Assembly: GCA_034092305.1 (NCBI GenBank)
Contig: JASJET010000057.1
Span: 15,303,501 to 15,367,500 of the forward strand
DNA length: 64,000 bases
Source of the DNA: Diaprepes abbreviatus
Taxonomy: Eukaryota; Arthropoda; Insecta; Coleoptera; Curculionidae
Direction of reading: 5' to 3'
The first letter of the stretch is position 1. Each line of letters begins with the position of its first letter. A program made the position numbers and the translations under genes. Under the pieces are notes generated by a model, which made no database searches, was not told the DNA's origin, and saw nothing but the letters and a program-made list of their open reading frames with translations. Shown here piece after piece: positions 11,501 to 23,493 of this stretch.

Positions 11501-13440
11501 TTTAAATGTGCCTTTTCCTCATTTTATTCCGTCGAGTCAATTCTAACTTATATCAAAGTTTACAAAATTAAAATATGTCTCATCACTTACCTCACTTTTT
11601 GCAATATTCGGGCTCGATTGATAACTAAATTCCAGTGACGCATTGAAGTTCTTTAGATAGGGAATCGACAAGGGATTCCGGTTATATTAGTTTGAGGATA
11701 TGGAGGTCCGCCTCTCTTTAATATTTTTTGTAGCCTATAGATTCTCGCAGGTAAATTGAGAAATTTAGTGCGATACATTACTGAACTTACTGTACATATT
11801 ATCTTGTCATTCATAAAAATAAAAAAATATTTCACTAGTAATTTTCTTCTAAATACGTGGTATAGCGACATTTTTTTGGTAATATTTTTCTCTTAATTTT
11901 ATATTAATAGATTAGTTAAACAACTAAGAGACGTGCTTGTAATTTCGAACTTTTTCCATCTTTTGTGGTAAAAGTTTGCAGGCACATGCTTTCCATTAAC
12001 CTGAAAATAGAAATAAAGTGAAATTGTTAAAAAATTAGGGTATGTGGAAAATTGTTGTTGACAATAATGAGTAGAGTGCAATTATACAGCGCCACAAAAA
12101 AGTGTTAAGAAATTAGGTTTTTAATTAAATTTTTCCAAGAGTTTCTTTCAACTACCTCTCGCGATTTTACCTATGTTTCGATTTTAGCGAGACGTCAACA
12201 CACCTCGCCATTACTCGGTATTATTGTACTCCTCTCCGAGAATATGAACCTATTTACTCATGTACCAGGTTCACTGGATTAATTTTATCTTCCAGGAAAC
12301 GTGGATGTTCGTTTCCGTTGGGATTAATATATTTTAAGAATTTTCGCATTATTAACTATTTCTGTAAAACCTAAGTTTTAATACAAATCAGGGGTTGTTG
12401 GTGAAGTCCAGCCAAACCTCCCGACTATGCTAGAAACTCACCTTTTTATCGACGGTATCAAATTCAAGAAGAGCATGATCTTTATTATCTGTAGAATGTT
12501 ACGTTTTCAAAGTCAACATACTTCGCGAAACCCGAGTTGTCTAAAAATAGAGTAGTCAATGTGGCCCCTGAAAGGCATGTTCGATCAGAAAAAGGACGAG
12601 TTGCCTCAAGAAGAGCAACCCGTTCGCTTTTATAGCAGTAGTGACGTAGTGTTCTGAATTCGGTGAATTCCCGAACAGAGTGCCATTGCGCCGTTTAATA
12701 TCGGGGTCTCCCCGCTTCGACAACACGAAGTCTGTAATTTTAGCACTGTATGCCGTATTTTTTAGATTATTTAATTTATTTAGGGAGTTTGGGGCAATAT
12801 AAAATCTGCAATTCAATATTTGTCGTAAGATCCCGTGGAATGCTGGGGGATGACGCTACTTGTATTAGCATTCATATTTTGTCTAATATAAGTTGCTTAA
12901 ACAATTTACTTCCCCGATGTTGAGGTGCGCTGGTCTGTTCTGAACTGACGAGAACCTATAAGTTTGAAACCGGTTTACAAATAGCGGTGCATTACCATGG
13001 GAAAAGTTTTCACGCTTTTCTGGGATTTTTGGAACCTGAGATCTAACCGTGTTAGAACAGACTATGTTTGTTCTTATAGTATAAGGTTTTTTTCAGTTGG
13101 TTGAGAACTAAAATAGTTTCTCTTATAAATTGTTTTTATACACCCAACTTAAGTATACTGTATCCAATTTTTGGTTTATCAGTTTTATCTAAATTTTTGA
13201 TTTTTTATGACAAGTTCTTTTTTTTCATATATTTTAATTTATCGGATTAAAATCAAGCTCTTGCATAACCACGTATTTTCGCGATAAATAATAAAAAAAT
13301 GGTTGTATCTAAATATATTTGGATTCGACTGCTATTATAGGTCAACTGCTGGAAAATGTCACTAAAATTCGCGTATATATTATATTTTTTGGACATTACT
13401 GTGAAAATTTATTATGTTACGTATAAAAACAAGTTGTTTT
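8560..13440. other. long stretch with no recognised gene
   Basis: Mostly AT-rich non-coding DNA. There is a poly-A run at 11,146-11,160. A possible acceptor-plus-exon near 11,930-12,002 on the minus strand is listed as a finding. The block at 12,550-12,730 is somewhat GC-richer, but I recognise nothing in it. Confidence 0.5.
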
Positions 13441-13454
13441 ACGTTTTTACGTCC

Positions 13455-14560
13455 TTATGACAAACATTGTAGAGCAGAACAACAAGATCTTGATCGTTTT
13501 CCATTTATACGTAGATTTGCTTCGAATGAGGCGTTTCTTACATTCAAAGTTCTATGCATTGGTGCTCTTGTTAGTTTCCATTTCTCTGATGGATGTTTCT
13601 TCTCGTTGTCCATCATTTTGACATCCTCCTTACCTTGGTATCTTCTTTTCATTTCTTTGCTATCTAGATGAAACCTCTCACCTTGCTCTTCACTGTAATT
13701 ACCCAGATTGTTAGGAAAATGGTTAAGGTAAGACTGCAAAAAGTGCTATTTTAGGTTAGTTCAGGTTAGTTCATTAGGAAACCTTATTTTTCACAGTTTT
13801 TGACTAATTCAGCAACTATTTCTTTATGATTTTCATTCCTGTGGTTTCCCAAAAAACTCTGATGAGGTTTTTGAGGCTAATCCATGCCGATTTATAATTT
13901 TCAATTCTTTTTGATAAATAGGTCATCTTTCAGCAACTTTAGAATATGAACTATATAAAAAATATTGGATTTTAGTTTCGCTTCTGCGATATGAGAAAAT
14001 TTTTGCCCGAGATACCTGAAGCAGTCCTTGTCTTTGTTTAAAGTCTTTAGAAATTGGGACATTAAACCTAACTGTAGAGGTGAGAGTAAAATATTATATC
14101 TATCCATCAGTCTTTGATGATGATGTCCGTTTCTGGTTTCATTGCATCTCTTGCAGGCCACTTTTTTCGTTTGCAATGATTTTTACGATTTTTACTGTCC
14201 CACAAACATAAGAAGCAAGGAATATTTTGTTTCGGTCACGATAAAAGAAAGTAATTAGTCCTTTCGACAGTAAATTTTTTCTCTTCAAAATTACTGCCCT
14301 TGATCATTTTTACAGCTATCGTGCTTTCTCGAATAATAAGTTTTTACACAGGCTAAATTTTAGCATATTTTATTGTTTCGTTTTTCCTGTTTTTGATGCC
14401 GAAATAATCTGTGTTGCAAAAATAACAGTCAGTCACGATTTGCAATTGCTGTCATATTGTAGGTTTGTCAAATTTAAGATTATTTCGGCACTACTCCTGT
14501 CCTCTCGTTAAAACATGTTGCTGCAAGCCATAAAGATTTTGGGGCCCAAGTTATCTTGGT
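13455..14560 (-). pseudogene. remnant of a multi-copy arthropod ORF family (SEEQGERFH type)
   Basis: Read on the minus strand, the blocks in order are: CFLCLWDSKNRKNHCKRKKW and DAMKPETDIIIKD (near 14,210-14,100), LSPLQLGLMSQFLKTLNKDK (14,090), FRYLGQKFSH and AKLKSNIF, then FLGNHRNENHKEIVAELVKN (near 13,840), and SYLNHFPNNLGNYSEEQGERFH with RRYQGKEDVKMM (13,735-13,600). This order matches an uncharacterised protein found in many near-identical copies in arthropod genomes and presumed to belong to a mobile element. Its biochemical role is unknown to me. At least two frameshifts and several stops are present. The C-terminal end is lost after about 13,470. Confidence 0.65.
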
Positions 14561-14569
14561 TTACGATTT

Positions 14570-16289
14570 TAAGGTAGAAGCAATTTTTGTATACTTCCCT
14601 GATTTTATATTTATATTCTGCTGATATTTTAAAAATTCGTATTTGCCACATACATATTGATTTGCATCTTTATTACAAACATGATTTGCTATTTTAGAGC
14701 TATTTGATTTACTTTTGAGGTTTTCTATTTTTGGTTTATTTTTTCTGTTCTATGTCTATATCAAAAACCTATATGTTAGATTCCTAGCACGATCGCAGGT
14801 GAATCCATCGTCTTAAGGGGGATAACCTTGATACCTCCTCAGGTCTAAGTATCAGAGGTTTCCGACTTTGATAAGAATAATGTCAGCTTATCATCGGATT
14901 TACTACAGCTTTGTCCTTACGCTCTAATGCCTTAACGTCCCACTGACTTCGTTACTATGCTGAACAGGAATGCCTATCGTCACACTAGGTAGTTCTCATC
15001 AGTTCAAATGTTCATCACAGCCGCAGGTTTGGTTGCAATCTTGTTCAGTCATGGTACTGCTGTCCAAAGTGAAATGTTTATTATTCTTCCTTTTACAAAG
15101 AGAGTAGCGAACTTGTTCATTGAACGTTTTATTTCCAGTGAATAATTCAATGTGCTTACTGTGAGGTACAAGACCAAGAAGATTGTGTTTAGTGAATTTT
15201 AGTAAAATATGTGTGGCAGATGACTTGGCATGGCAGTTTTACGTAAATATTTATTGAAGAAATATGTTTTGTTGTGCTCTTTGCTTGATTTTAATTCGAA
15301 AAATTATATTATCCAAAAAAAAAGGAATTTTCATCAAAATTTGAAATTTTTGAGGTTATGTAAAAACTAGAGCTAATTTGGTAAAACAGCCTTCGGTTTC
15401 GTAATCAGAGTGTTAAAAGCCATAGGATAGGTGGAGTCTATTTTCTTTTTCATGGTACTTTTTTGGTCGCATCAATTGCGCAATATAAGTCTAATATAGC
15501 AATTCACAGCCCAAACTATTAAAGATTAAAGAATTACGAAATTTCGGGAAATAACTGACAACACCATATAGGCACCCGCGGAGAAAGGATTTTCCAAAAT
15601 TCGCACTCCAAAAGGATGAAAAGGGCGAAATTGTCATTTGATAAATTTATCGACATCTCTTTATAACAATATCTAAAAAATAATTTCTTGACTTTTTAGT
15701 ATTCGGATTCTAAAAGGGGAGAAAAGGATAATACCTCGATTTTACGATTGCTCATAAAAAAGTAATTTTCTTTATGAAAAATCCCGATATGAACATGATT
15801 TTTGGCTTCACATATTCTGCATACGATTATCTAAAAAGTAATTTCTGTATTTTCCGAAATTTCTTTTTCAAAGGCTGAAGAGAGTTAAAATGAGTTTTTA
15901 CTATTTTACCAGATTACTTATTTTAATTGTTTATGTATATTGGGGATATATTACGTTATTTTAAGAGAAAAGGACTAGAAATCTGTGTAGATAGGTACTG
16001 TAATGTGTGGTGTGGTAATGGTCTCACCATATGACACGTTTGACCAACATTGACACTGTCAAATGTGGGTGATTGCTCCATAATTAGCTATGTTTGCCTA
16101 CTCTTAGACAAATTAAAAAACATCGATATGTAAAGAATTGTTTGGTTTGTATTTATTTACAATTTCTATATTTACACATATAAAATCAATCAACAATACA
16201 ATAACAACAACAATTATTTACAATATTAAATGTACATTAAAGCAATTAAAATGACGATTACAACTAGCGAATAAAATCAATCATTTTGA
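14570..16289. other. no recognised feature
   Basis: AT-rich sequence. The block at 14,770-15,060 is of more even composition but gave no identifiable ORF on either strand. Confidence 0.5.
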
Positions 16290-17830
16290 ATTAATTACAA
16301 TAAACCGTGACCGCTTTCTGGTATGTCGTTCACGGAAAATACGATAGTTTTTATTTCTTGCCTCCTGGGCTTCTTCGGAAAGCTGCCCAATTGAAAGAAG
16401 ACAAGATATAATAACTTACTGTGTACAAGGATCATGCACAATAATGGGCATGCAGTACCACGAATACAGATCAAGGTATAATTTTCTTGTATAGACGCAA
16501 AACTTTTCAAACACACAATTTATGTTATATTCCGATGACAAAGTTCTTAAAATGACATGACATCTTCGAATAAGATTTACGTCCGATCCTGTAATTTCGC
16601 TGCTTAATTCAGCATTTAAAAATGTCTACTTGTTGCCATGGTCAGGTTTTGGTTTATCTACTATGCGACTCATGCGACCTTTAAATGCCTTTTGAATCTC
16701 TTGTGAGCGTTACTTCCCAATAGCTCCACTTTTTATTTCTTAGCGATAGCTAATGTGAAGCAAAGTAGATAAACCAAATCCAAAGCGTTCTTCGTTGCTG
16801 GGATCGTTCCTCGACTCCTCGTTCATAGTGGACAGAGTAGCACCACAAATACAACACTTTTGTGTTGAACGTGTGGCCGTTAAAGCATTACACACTTTAC
16901 AATCAGTCATCGTCAATAACAAATCGTGTTTTACAGACAGAGATCCATCGACGTTGCATAGTGTTGGAAGAAGCTGACTAATTTCATTTAAAATTTTAAA
17001 AGTTTCTTTTTATCATATTACAATTTTGCAGTCAAGCAACCTTAAGAGGACAAATGAGTACATGAACAAAAATTCATCTATAGTGTTGATGTTCTCTCTG
17101 CTTATAGATACTATACCCTGAACTCCCATCACAACCCCATTTGTTCACAAACGTATAATATGAAATAGGTAACACACTTCTAATAACTTCAGAGTCAGCT
17201 TCAACTTAACATTCAGCCGCTTTGTTCAAAATCACCTCAAGTTTAATTTTAGCTCGAGATTCAGTCACAGAAATGTGTTCGTTAGAAGGACAATAAGAAG
17301 CTTTGGACTTACCTAAACTGTAAAATGATGGATACACTTGATATCTCGCCTTCACTGACCACTTTCTTGTTTGTTTATAGGAGTAACAAGTAGATTTGTA
17401 GTTAACATAATACGCTAACGTTTCATCCAGAGTCAACTCCCTACAATGTTCAGAACACTTCTTTTTCGAACTTGCACTTCGAGTTTCTAAAAGATCTTCT
17501 ACTTTCCGTCTCTTTACTTTTGATGAAGAATCATTAAATGATTTTTTGGGTAGGCCTACATATCGAGCTTCGGATGATGTTGAAGGGCACGGCTAGTTTA
17601 CACACACATTAATCTCTATTCTGAATCCCTCCAACCAATTTTTAGATTTAAATACAAACATTTCTTTATTAGACTTAGGTGAAGTCCACTTTTCACTTAA
17701 TTTCGCGAAAAGGCTAGCTATTTTCATTGTAAGTTTTCTTAAAGGTTCATCAGAAGCATCAGTAATATTATGTTTTTCACATAAATCATCAAAAATACGA
17801 CTGCTTTTTTCACTTTTCCCATGTTTCACC
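16290..17830 (-). pseudogene. decayed Transib-like (RAG1-related) transposase
   Basis: Broken minus-strand homology to the Transib/RAG1-core DDE family. From upstream to downstream: an N-terminal helical segment (17,829-17,593), ETLAYYVNYKS and ASYCPSNEHISVTESRAKIKLE (17,430-17,220), the second-aspartate block LLTMTDCKVCNALT followed by CCICGAT (16,920-16,840), IQKAFKGRMSRIVDKPKPDHGN (near 16,660), AELSSEITGSDVNLIRRCHV (near 16,580), and the final acidic block LSIGQLSEEAQEARNKNYRI (near 16,370). The glutamate in SEE is the expected third catalytic residue. Multiple frameshifts and stops make it inactive. I could not identify its terminal repeats. It is a different copy or subfamily from the element at 28-31 kb. 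Confidence 0.75.
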
Positions 17831-17839
17831 TATTCTTCG

Positions 17840-19375
17840 AAAAACACTAATTTCGTCATAGTTATAACTCGTTCTGAAACAAAGGCAATAATTTTACTTG
17901 TCGGCATTTTCGTGATCTAAAATATATATGAATCTATGCCTGAATGTTGTAAATATAACATATAGAAGTATCTAGATGGATACATAAAGTTACAACTCTT
18001 TAAAGTTTACAATTAAGAAGAAATGTGTAGGATTTCTTTATAGATTTCCAAACTCATATCAATAATAAATTTATATGTTTTTTTTTTTGCACAAAAATAC
18101 GTGATGACAGTGTACATACCTTGAATAGAATATTTAATCACAAAAAACTTGTTTCACTTTGCTACCGATTTTAATCGATGTTGTCATAAGTGTACTAGAA
18201 ATGCAACTAATTTGCAAATGCAAATCAAACTCCTCTATCATTTACCTTTCGACCACGAAACGTACTTGAATTAGGGGATTAACGTAATCAGATCTTGGAA
18301 TTCGGTACCTGGGGAGAATTGTTTACCAGTTGTTGCCACCAGTTACTGGAAAGTAGGTCATGAATTTTGTCCCTCCAGCTTGTACTGGACGAGACACTGT
18401 GGCATCGGCACAAATAAGTGACTTATTCATTGCTTAAAAAGTGGAATTAATGGGTAATCTGCCGTACAGCTCTCATTTGGTACCCAATGATTTCGGTCGG
18501 TGCGCTCAAAAATAATGTTTTTGAGATGCCATTTTCACAATGGAAAAAAATGCTTTTAGGATTGATTTGAATGCATGCATCATGGAGAATATTTTGAAAA
18601 GCCATTAAATCATTTTCTGTGATAAATATTTGTTTTTATTTTTTATTCCCGCAATATAAACGACTACCCTTGTATAATAGTGAGGTAATCACTACTGTCT
18701 TAAGTTAACTTTCATGGCTCACATACACACACGAAGTGTGTTAAGTTAGACAGGGCAACGAAAAAAATAATTGTGACGAAAATACTGACAAATTTTTGAG
18801 AAGTTATGATTTCCATAGCTTCCCGTATAATAATATTTGGGAATCGAATTGATGAATATCATATGTTTGATACTATCTTTCGCTGTTATTAATATAGCTT
18901 TATATATATAAAATTGTAAGGTTTATTATTCTAAAGACCTTTATAATCTTTAAATCCTTTAATTTTCTTCAAAATTACGTTCCGTGACCTCATTTGATAA
19001 TTCACCTTCTTTAAAATTTTAATTTAACGCAATAAAATTCCATAAAACAATGAGAAGGATAAAGGAATAACATTGTCCTGGCAGCAGGATGCGCATCTAA
19101 ATGAAAAGCGAGGATTCGTTTTGGATCGGTGACAAAGGATGCTTTCAAGCATGGTGCTATGCAGTAAATCCTCAAACCGAGACGGGATTAAAATTTTAAC
19201 ATATTGGTTTGGGCTTTAGTCCAAAAAGCTAATGGAGAATAAATCTGCTTATCGTTTCAACTGTCAGAATCGAGTGTTATCTAATTTCTGTAATGTCGGT
19301 TCGAATGTTAGTAATCGTAGTTGGTCTGATGAAATTTTTAGAACCGTAGGTTTGGAGCCAAATTGTAATTTTTGA

Positions 19376-19381
<6 letters not shown>
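17840..19381. other. no recognised feature
   Basis: AT-rich non-coding DNA without an ORF or repeat that I can name. Confidence 0.5.

Positions 19382-19438
<57 letters not shown>
19382..19438. repeat. (TA)n microsatellite, 57 bp
   Basis: Left boundary of the hammerhead element at 19,439-20,140. Confidence 0.97.
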
Positions 19439-19441
<3 letters not shown>

Positions 19442-19544
19442 TCCGTTCAATTTTAAAATAAAACGGGAAATTCTCGGCTATATGGACATAAAAACCTTTC
19501 ATGTTAAAAAGTGCTGAGAACTCCAAGATCATAGAGAAACTCCG

Positions 19545-19603
19545 TCCGAAAAATGACGACAGCGCTGTTTCGTCTTAGTATAGGACTCATCAGGCTATTG
19601 CAT
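19545..19603 (-). ncRNA. hammerhead ribozyme motif (intact core)
   Basis: On the minus strand the core reads CTGATGA, then stem II GTCCTA-TAC-TAAGAC (one mismatch), then GAAA, then CAGCGCTG, then TC. This matches CUGANGA...GAAA...UH. Stem III is the palindrome CAGC/GCTG with no loop, a form known to favour cleavage as a dimer. Stem I can pair weakly (AATAGC with GTCATT). Cleavage would fall after the C of GCTGTC. All invariant core bases I checked are present. Confidence 0.8.
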
Positions 19604-20082
19604 TCGGTACAAAACATCATCTCGCATGTGTGTTCTATAAACAAATTTCACGATTGAAAACTAGTAAATAAGACATAGTGGCGACACCTCAATGGCTCAC
19701 TCAATAACACAAGAACAATACAAATCAACAATGTTGTATAAAGCCGCCATGTGATGGCGCGACGGTAAATTAAAAATGGAATATATCAAAACTCGTCAAA
19801 CGAAACGTGCTACTCCAAGGATGGAGGTCGCATTATCCGGCATCGGCAACCAAACCAACCACGGATTCCGCAGTTTAAGTAAAGCGTCGCACTAACGATC
19901 TTCTCAAGAGAGTTGCTGCTTGTTTTTTATGCCAACAAATATAAAAAGAGAGAGAAGGTTTCATCCGTGTAATTTTAAAATAAAACAAGAAGTTCTCGGC
20001 TGCGCGGACATAAACACAGTCGATAAATATTACTCTCATGTTGAAAAGTGCAGAGAACTCCAAGATCATGAAAAACTCTGGG

Positions 20083-20137
20083 TCCGAAAAATGACAGCGC
20101 TGTGAGTCCTAGTATGGGACTCATCAGGCTATTGCAT
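20083..20137 (-). ncRNA. hammerhead motif with destroyed GAAA box
   Basis: Second copy in the right-hand repeat. CTGATGA and a strong stem II (GTCC-CATACTA-GGAC) are kept, but GAAA has become TCA before CAGCGCTGTC. Cleavage activity is not expected. Confidence 0.75.

Positions 20138-20140
<3 letters not shown>

Positions 20141-20193
<53 letters not shown>
20141..20193. repeat. (TA)n microsatellite, 53 bp
   Basis: Shared boundary: right edge of the retrozyme-like element and left edge of the fold-back element. Confidence 0.97.
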
Positions 20194-20194
<1 letters not shown>

Positions 20195-20606
20195 GTATAG
20201 TTGTGCTTTTTGAAAAATCCAATAAGGTGGGTCAAATATGGCAATGAAAGAAAACAAATCCTGGAGGTCATATTTAATTTTTTTCTATAAATACTAATCT
20301 TGCCAATTTGTTTCAAAACACATATGAAATGATTTTTGGTATTTCTCATTACAATGATAATGTTTGTAATACGATTTCCAAAATGACGGATTCAAGATGA
20401 ACAATATTTCATTATTTTGCTATGAAAGTATACATTGCGGAATTAAAATTCCATGAACATAAATTTTCATGTGGATAAATAACTTTTAATCATACGAATG
20501 AAATTTCAAAATGGCGGATTCAAGATTGCGGATTTTTGCTAGACTGTCAGATTAATCAAGAAATTGACAGATTTTGTATTTCAGTGTATATTTGAATTAT
20601 TACAAT

Positions 20607-20656
20607 CGGCCAAGCGCTTTCGGTCTCTCTATCGGACCATCCTCAGGGCTCAGACC
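20607..20656 (-). ncRNA. hammerhead ribozyme motif in the PLE left arm
   Basis: The minus strand reads GAGCC-CTGAGGA, then T-GGTC...GACC (4-bp stem II with a 9-nt loop), then GAAA-GCGC-TT-GGC. CTGAGGA fits CUGANGA, GAAA is intact, the cleavage triplet is CUU, and stem III is the loopless palindrome GC/GC. The GCC before the core pairs with the GGC after the cleavage site as stem I. PLE terminal repeats are known to carry such minimal hammerheads. Confidence 0.75.
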
Positions 20657-21386
20657 CTAAAAACAAGAGAATACGGTCAGCAAATAAGTTTACTCAGTAC
20701 TCACCAACCACACTCACTTGTCAAAGGGCACACCTCAACCCTGCCAGTTTGAGAAAAGTCGCGAGCTTAGCCTCCACACAGAACAAGATGTATACAATTA
20801 AAAAATTTTTAGAAACATTTAAAATTAAAATTAAAACCAGAACATTCAATACACAGTGCACGTTGACATGATTAAAACAATAAACATTTTCAATAACAAC
20901 CCAAAAGGGTGAGGTTATGACACACACTCACATAGTATAACACGGCAATAAAACTTTCCAAAAATCAAAACTACATACAAGTGTGTAAAAGCCTGAGTAG
21001 GGATTTTCTGTATGAGTTTTCATTTTTGAATTCCCTGTCAGTTGTATTTAAAATCAGTAAATCATTGACAATGAGCAAAAAGAGCAAAAAAGGGAAAAAA
21101 GGCAGAAAGAAAGGGCATTAAAGGTTTATTAATCTGTGTGTGTGTACTGTTATCGGCCATTCTGTGATCTATTTCGAACACTTGGGTTCAGTGGCGTGAA
21201 ATAATTTCCATTTTTGTAAAAAAGCAACAAATTACACGAACATAGGCGTAGTTAAAATTTGTTGAAATGTGTAAACTATTAATATATTTAGAATGAAGTG
21301 TCTGAAACTGAAAAAGATGATCAAAATTATTATAAGATTGCACCCCACGCAATCACAGCTCCCAGACATTTAAATTGTTTAATGAT

Positions 21387-21686
21387 TTAAGGAAAAAGTT
21401 TGAAAATGGGGTTGCGGTCATTTACGTTGTTCATTCTTACATTGAGGCAATGATCGGGGTTTCTCTTTATCTCCCTGCATATTTCAAGATCCTCTCTGTA
21501 ATCCAAGGTTTTAGAGTTATTACCCCTGGAGTGGTATAAGATTTTACTATTATGAGTAGGAGAGAAACTGTGTTTGGTAAAACTAATATGGTGACCAAAC
21601 ACAGAGGCCTGAGGTTTGTTAATATGTTCTCTAATTCGGACTAATGTAAGAATGAACAACGTAAATGACCGCAACCCCATTTTCAA
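21387..21686 (-). pseudogene. GIY-YIG endonuclease fragment (PLE, C-terminal part)
   Basis: The loop of the fold-back encodes RIREHINKPQASVFGHHISF, then a K-I-L-Y block, Y-R-E-D-L-E-I and N-P-D-H-C-L-N. This fits the C-terminal half of PLE GIY-YIG domains (R..EH...H....H.I.F and E.LEI....N). The GIY and YIG strands are absent. The ends of the reading frame run into the palindromic arms and are probably not native. Confidence 0.6.
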
Positions 21687-23493
21687 ACTTTTTCCTTAAA
21701 TCATTAAACAATTTAAATGTCTGGGAGCTGTGATTGCGTGGGGTGCAATCTTATAATAATTTTGATCATCTTTTTCAGTTTCAGACACTTCATTCTAAAT
21801 ATATTAATAGTTTACACATTTCAACAAATTTTAACTACGCCTATGTTCGTGTAATTTGTTGCTTTTTTACAAAAATGGAAATTATTTCACGCCACTGAAC
21901 CCAAGTGTTCGAAATAGATCACAGAATGGCCGATAACAGTAACGTTATAGATTAATAAACTTTTAATGCCCTTTCTTTCTGCCTTTTTTCCCTTTTTTGC
22001 TCTTTTTGCTCATTGTCAATGATTTACTGATTTTAAATACAACTGACAGGGAATTCAAAAATAAAAACTCGTACAGAAAATCCCTACTCAGGCTTTCACA
22101 CACTTGTATGTAGTTTTGATTTTTGGAAAGTTTTATTGCCGTGTTATACTATGTGAGTGTGTGTCATAATCTCACCCTTTTGGGTTGTTATTGAAAATGT
22201 TTATTGTTTTAATCATGTCAACGTGCACTGTGTATTGAATGTTCTGGTTTTAATTTTAATTTTAAATGTTTCTAATAATTCAAATATACACTGAAATACA
22301 AAATCTGTCAATTTCTTGATTTCTTCGGTGTACAACCTGTTAATAACTTATGTCAGATTAATCACTTTGAAATAAAAATTTAAATAAAGAGATTTTAACC
22401 ATTGCCATTTAAGGATTTAAAGTGCATGAATAAATTAGCAATATCCAAATTTCAGTTAATATATTTTCAGATTGGTAGACCCAAGATGGCAGTTTTAGGG
22501 AATAAATTTCATTTTTTTGCCATACGCACTTATAATTGATATTAAAGGACATTCATTCTCTAATTTAGCAATTTTTTATTACACGAAGAATATAATAGAA
22601 AGTAAGTAATTAATGTGTTAAAGACATGTAGATTAAAAAAAAGAAATAATCAAAACTAAAATGAAATTTAAAATTTCTCACAAAAAAATAAAATTACTCA
22701 GTTACGTCGCCTTCTTGGATTTAACATTTAAAATTCAAAAAACTAATATTAGGCTATAAAAAAGTCATTAAAGTACTTCATATTTTTGAACAGCAACTCC
22801 AGCAATTTCTTTACTTTAATTTCTAATTCAAAGGAATTAGATTTACAGTCTAGTAAAATATATACCCGCCATATTAGATTTGCCATTCTTAGATTTCGAA
22901 ATTTGATAATTGTATATTTATTCAAGCATTTCAATTCCTAATCAGCAATTGCTAAAACCCTTTATTTAATTTTTTATTTTGAAGTGATTAGATTAAAAGT
23001 CATTGAATCCGCCATCTTCAACCTATAATTTTAAAATCTAGGACATTTCACGTCAATGATGAAAAATAATTTAATAATATGAAAATTTTTATTTGTGGAA
23101 GTTAAATTCGTAACACATACTTTCATGGCAAAGTCATGAAATTTATTCGCTAAAATGACCATTTCGGATCTATTTTGAAAATATATTAACTGAAATTTGG
23201 CTATTGCAATTTAGGAATCTTTGATTGTAATATTAAAAATTATTTAACCACTTGAAAATTTATATTTGTGGAATTTAAATCTCATACTTGAGTCCGTCAT
23301 CTTGAATCCGCCATATTGAAAATCGTATTATAAAACCTTATCATTGTAATGAGAAATACCAAAATTTTTTTTTATGTGTTTTGAAACAAATTGGCAGAGT
23401 TGATTAGTATTTATAGCAAAAAATTAAATATTACATCCAGGATTTATTCATATTCGTCGCCATACTTGATTCGTCATATTGTTTTTTTACTAC

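Larger units (their letters stand above)
19439..20140 (-). mobile_element. retrozyme-like element: direct repeats with hammerhead motifs between two (TA)n tracts
   Basis: Two direct repeats of about 175-185 bp (19,439-19,611 and 19,956-20,140) flank about 344 bp of unique non-coding DNA. Shared words include AATTTTAAAATAAAAC, TTCTCGGCT, AGAACTCCAAGATCAT, GACAGCGCTGT and CAGGCTATTGCATTCG. Each repeat carries a hammerhead ribozyme motif on the minus strand, 535 bp apart, so a transcript would release a 535-nt monomer if both cleaved. No RT or other ORF is present. Layout and ribozyme placement resemble retrozymes, small non-coding retroelements thought to move as circular RNA with help from other elements. 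Both outer ends abut (TA)n with no other target duplication visible. The family assignment is inference. Confidence 0.7.
20559..22350 (-). mobile_element. fold-back Penelope-like element with 14-bp TSD
   Basis: TGTCAGATTAATCA occurs at 20,545-20,558 and again at 22,351-22,364, a perfect 14-bp target duplication. The inverted arms are 20,559-21,444 and 21,643-22,316; a 34-nt tail follows the right arm (22,317-22,350). About 210 bp of the left arm (roughly 20,601-20,810, including the hammerhead) is missing from the right arm. The 198-bp loop encodes part of a GIY-YIG endonuclease. Arms, single tail and TSD length agree with the PLEs at 6.9, 37.7 and 50.3 kb. There is no reverse transcriptase, so this copy is non-autonomous. 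Confidence 0.85.

Noticed and set aside
12556..12816. 86-codon minus-strand ORF in a GC-richer patch
   Set aside because: No recognisable domain, no splice context and no repeat structure.
14770..15060. Evenly composed block as a possible exon
   Set aside because: Stops in all frames and no convincing splice sites.
19382..20193. Classical LTR retrotransposon
   Set aside because: Repeats lack TG...CA ends, the interior has no gag/pol, and no tRNA primer-binding site is visible; the hammerhead layout fits better.
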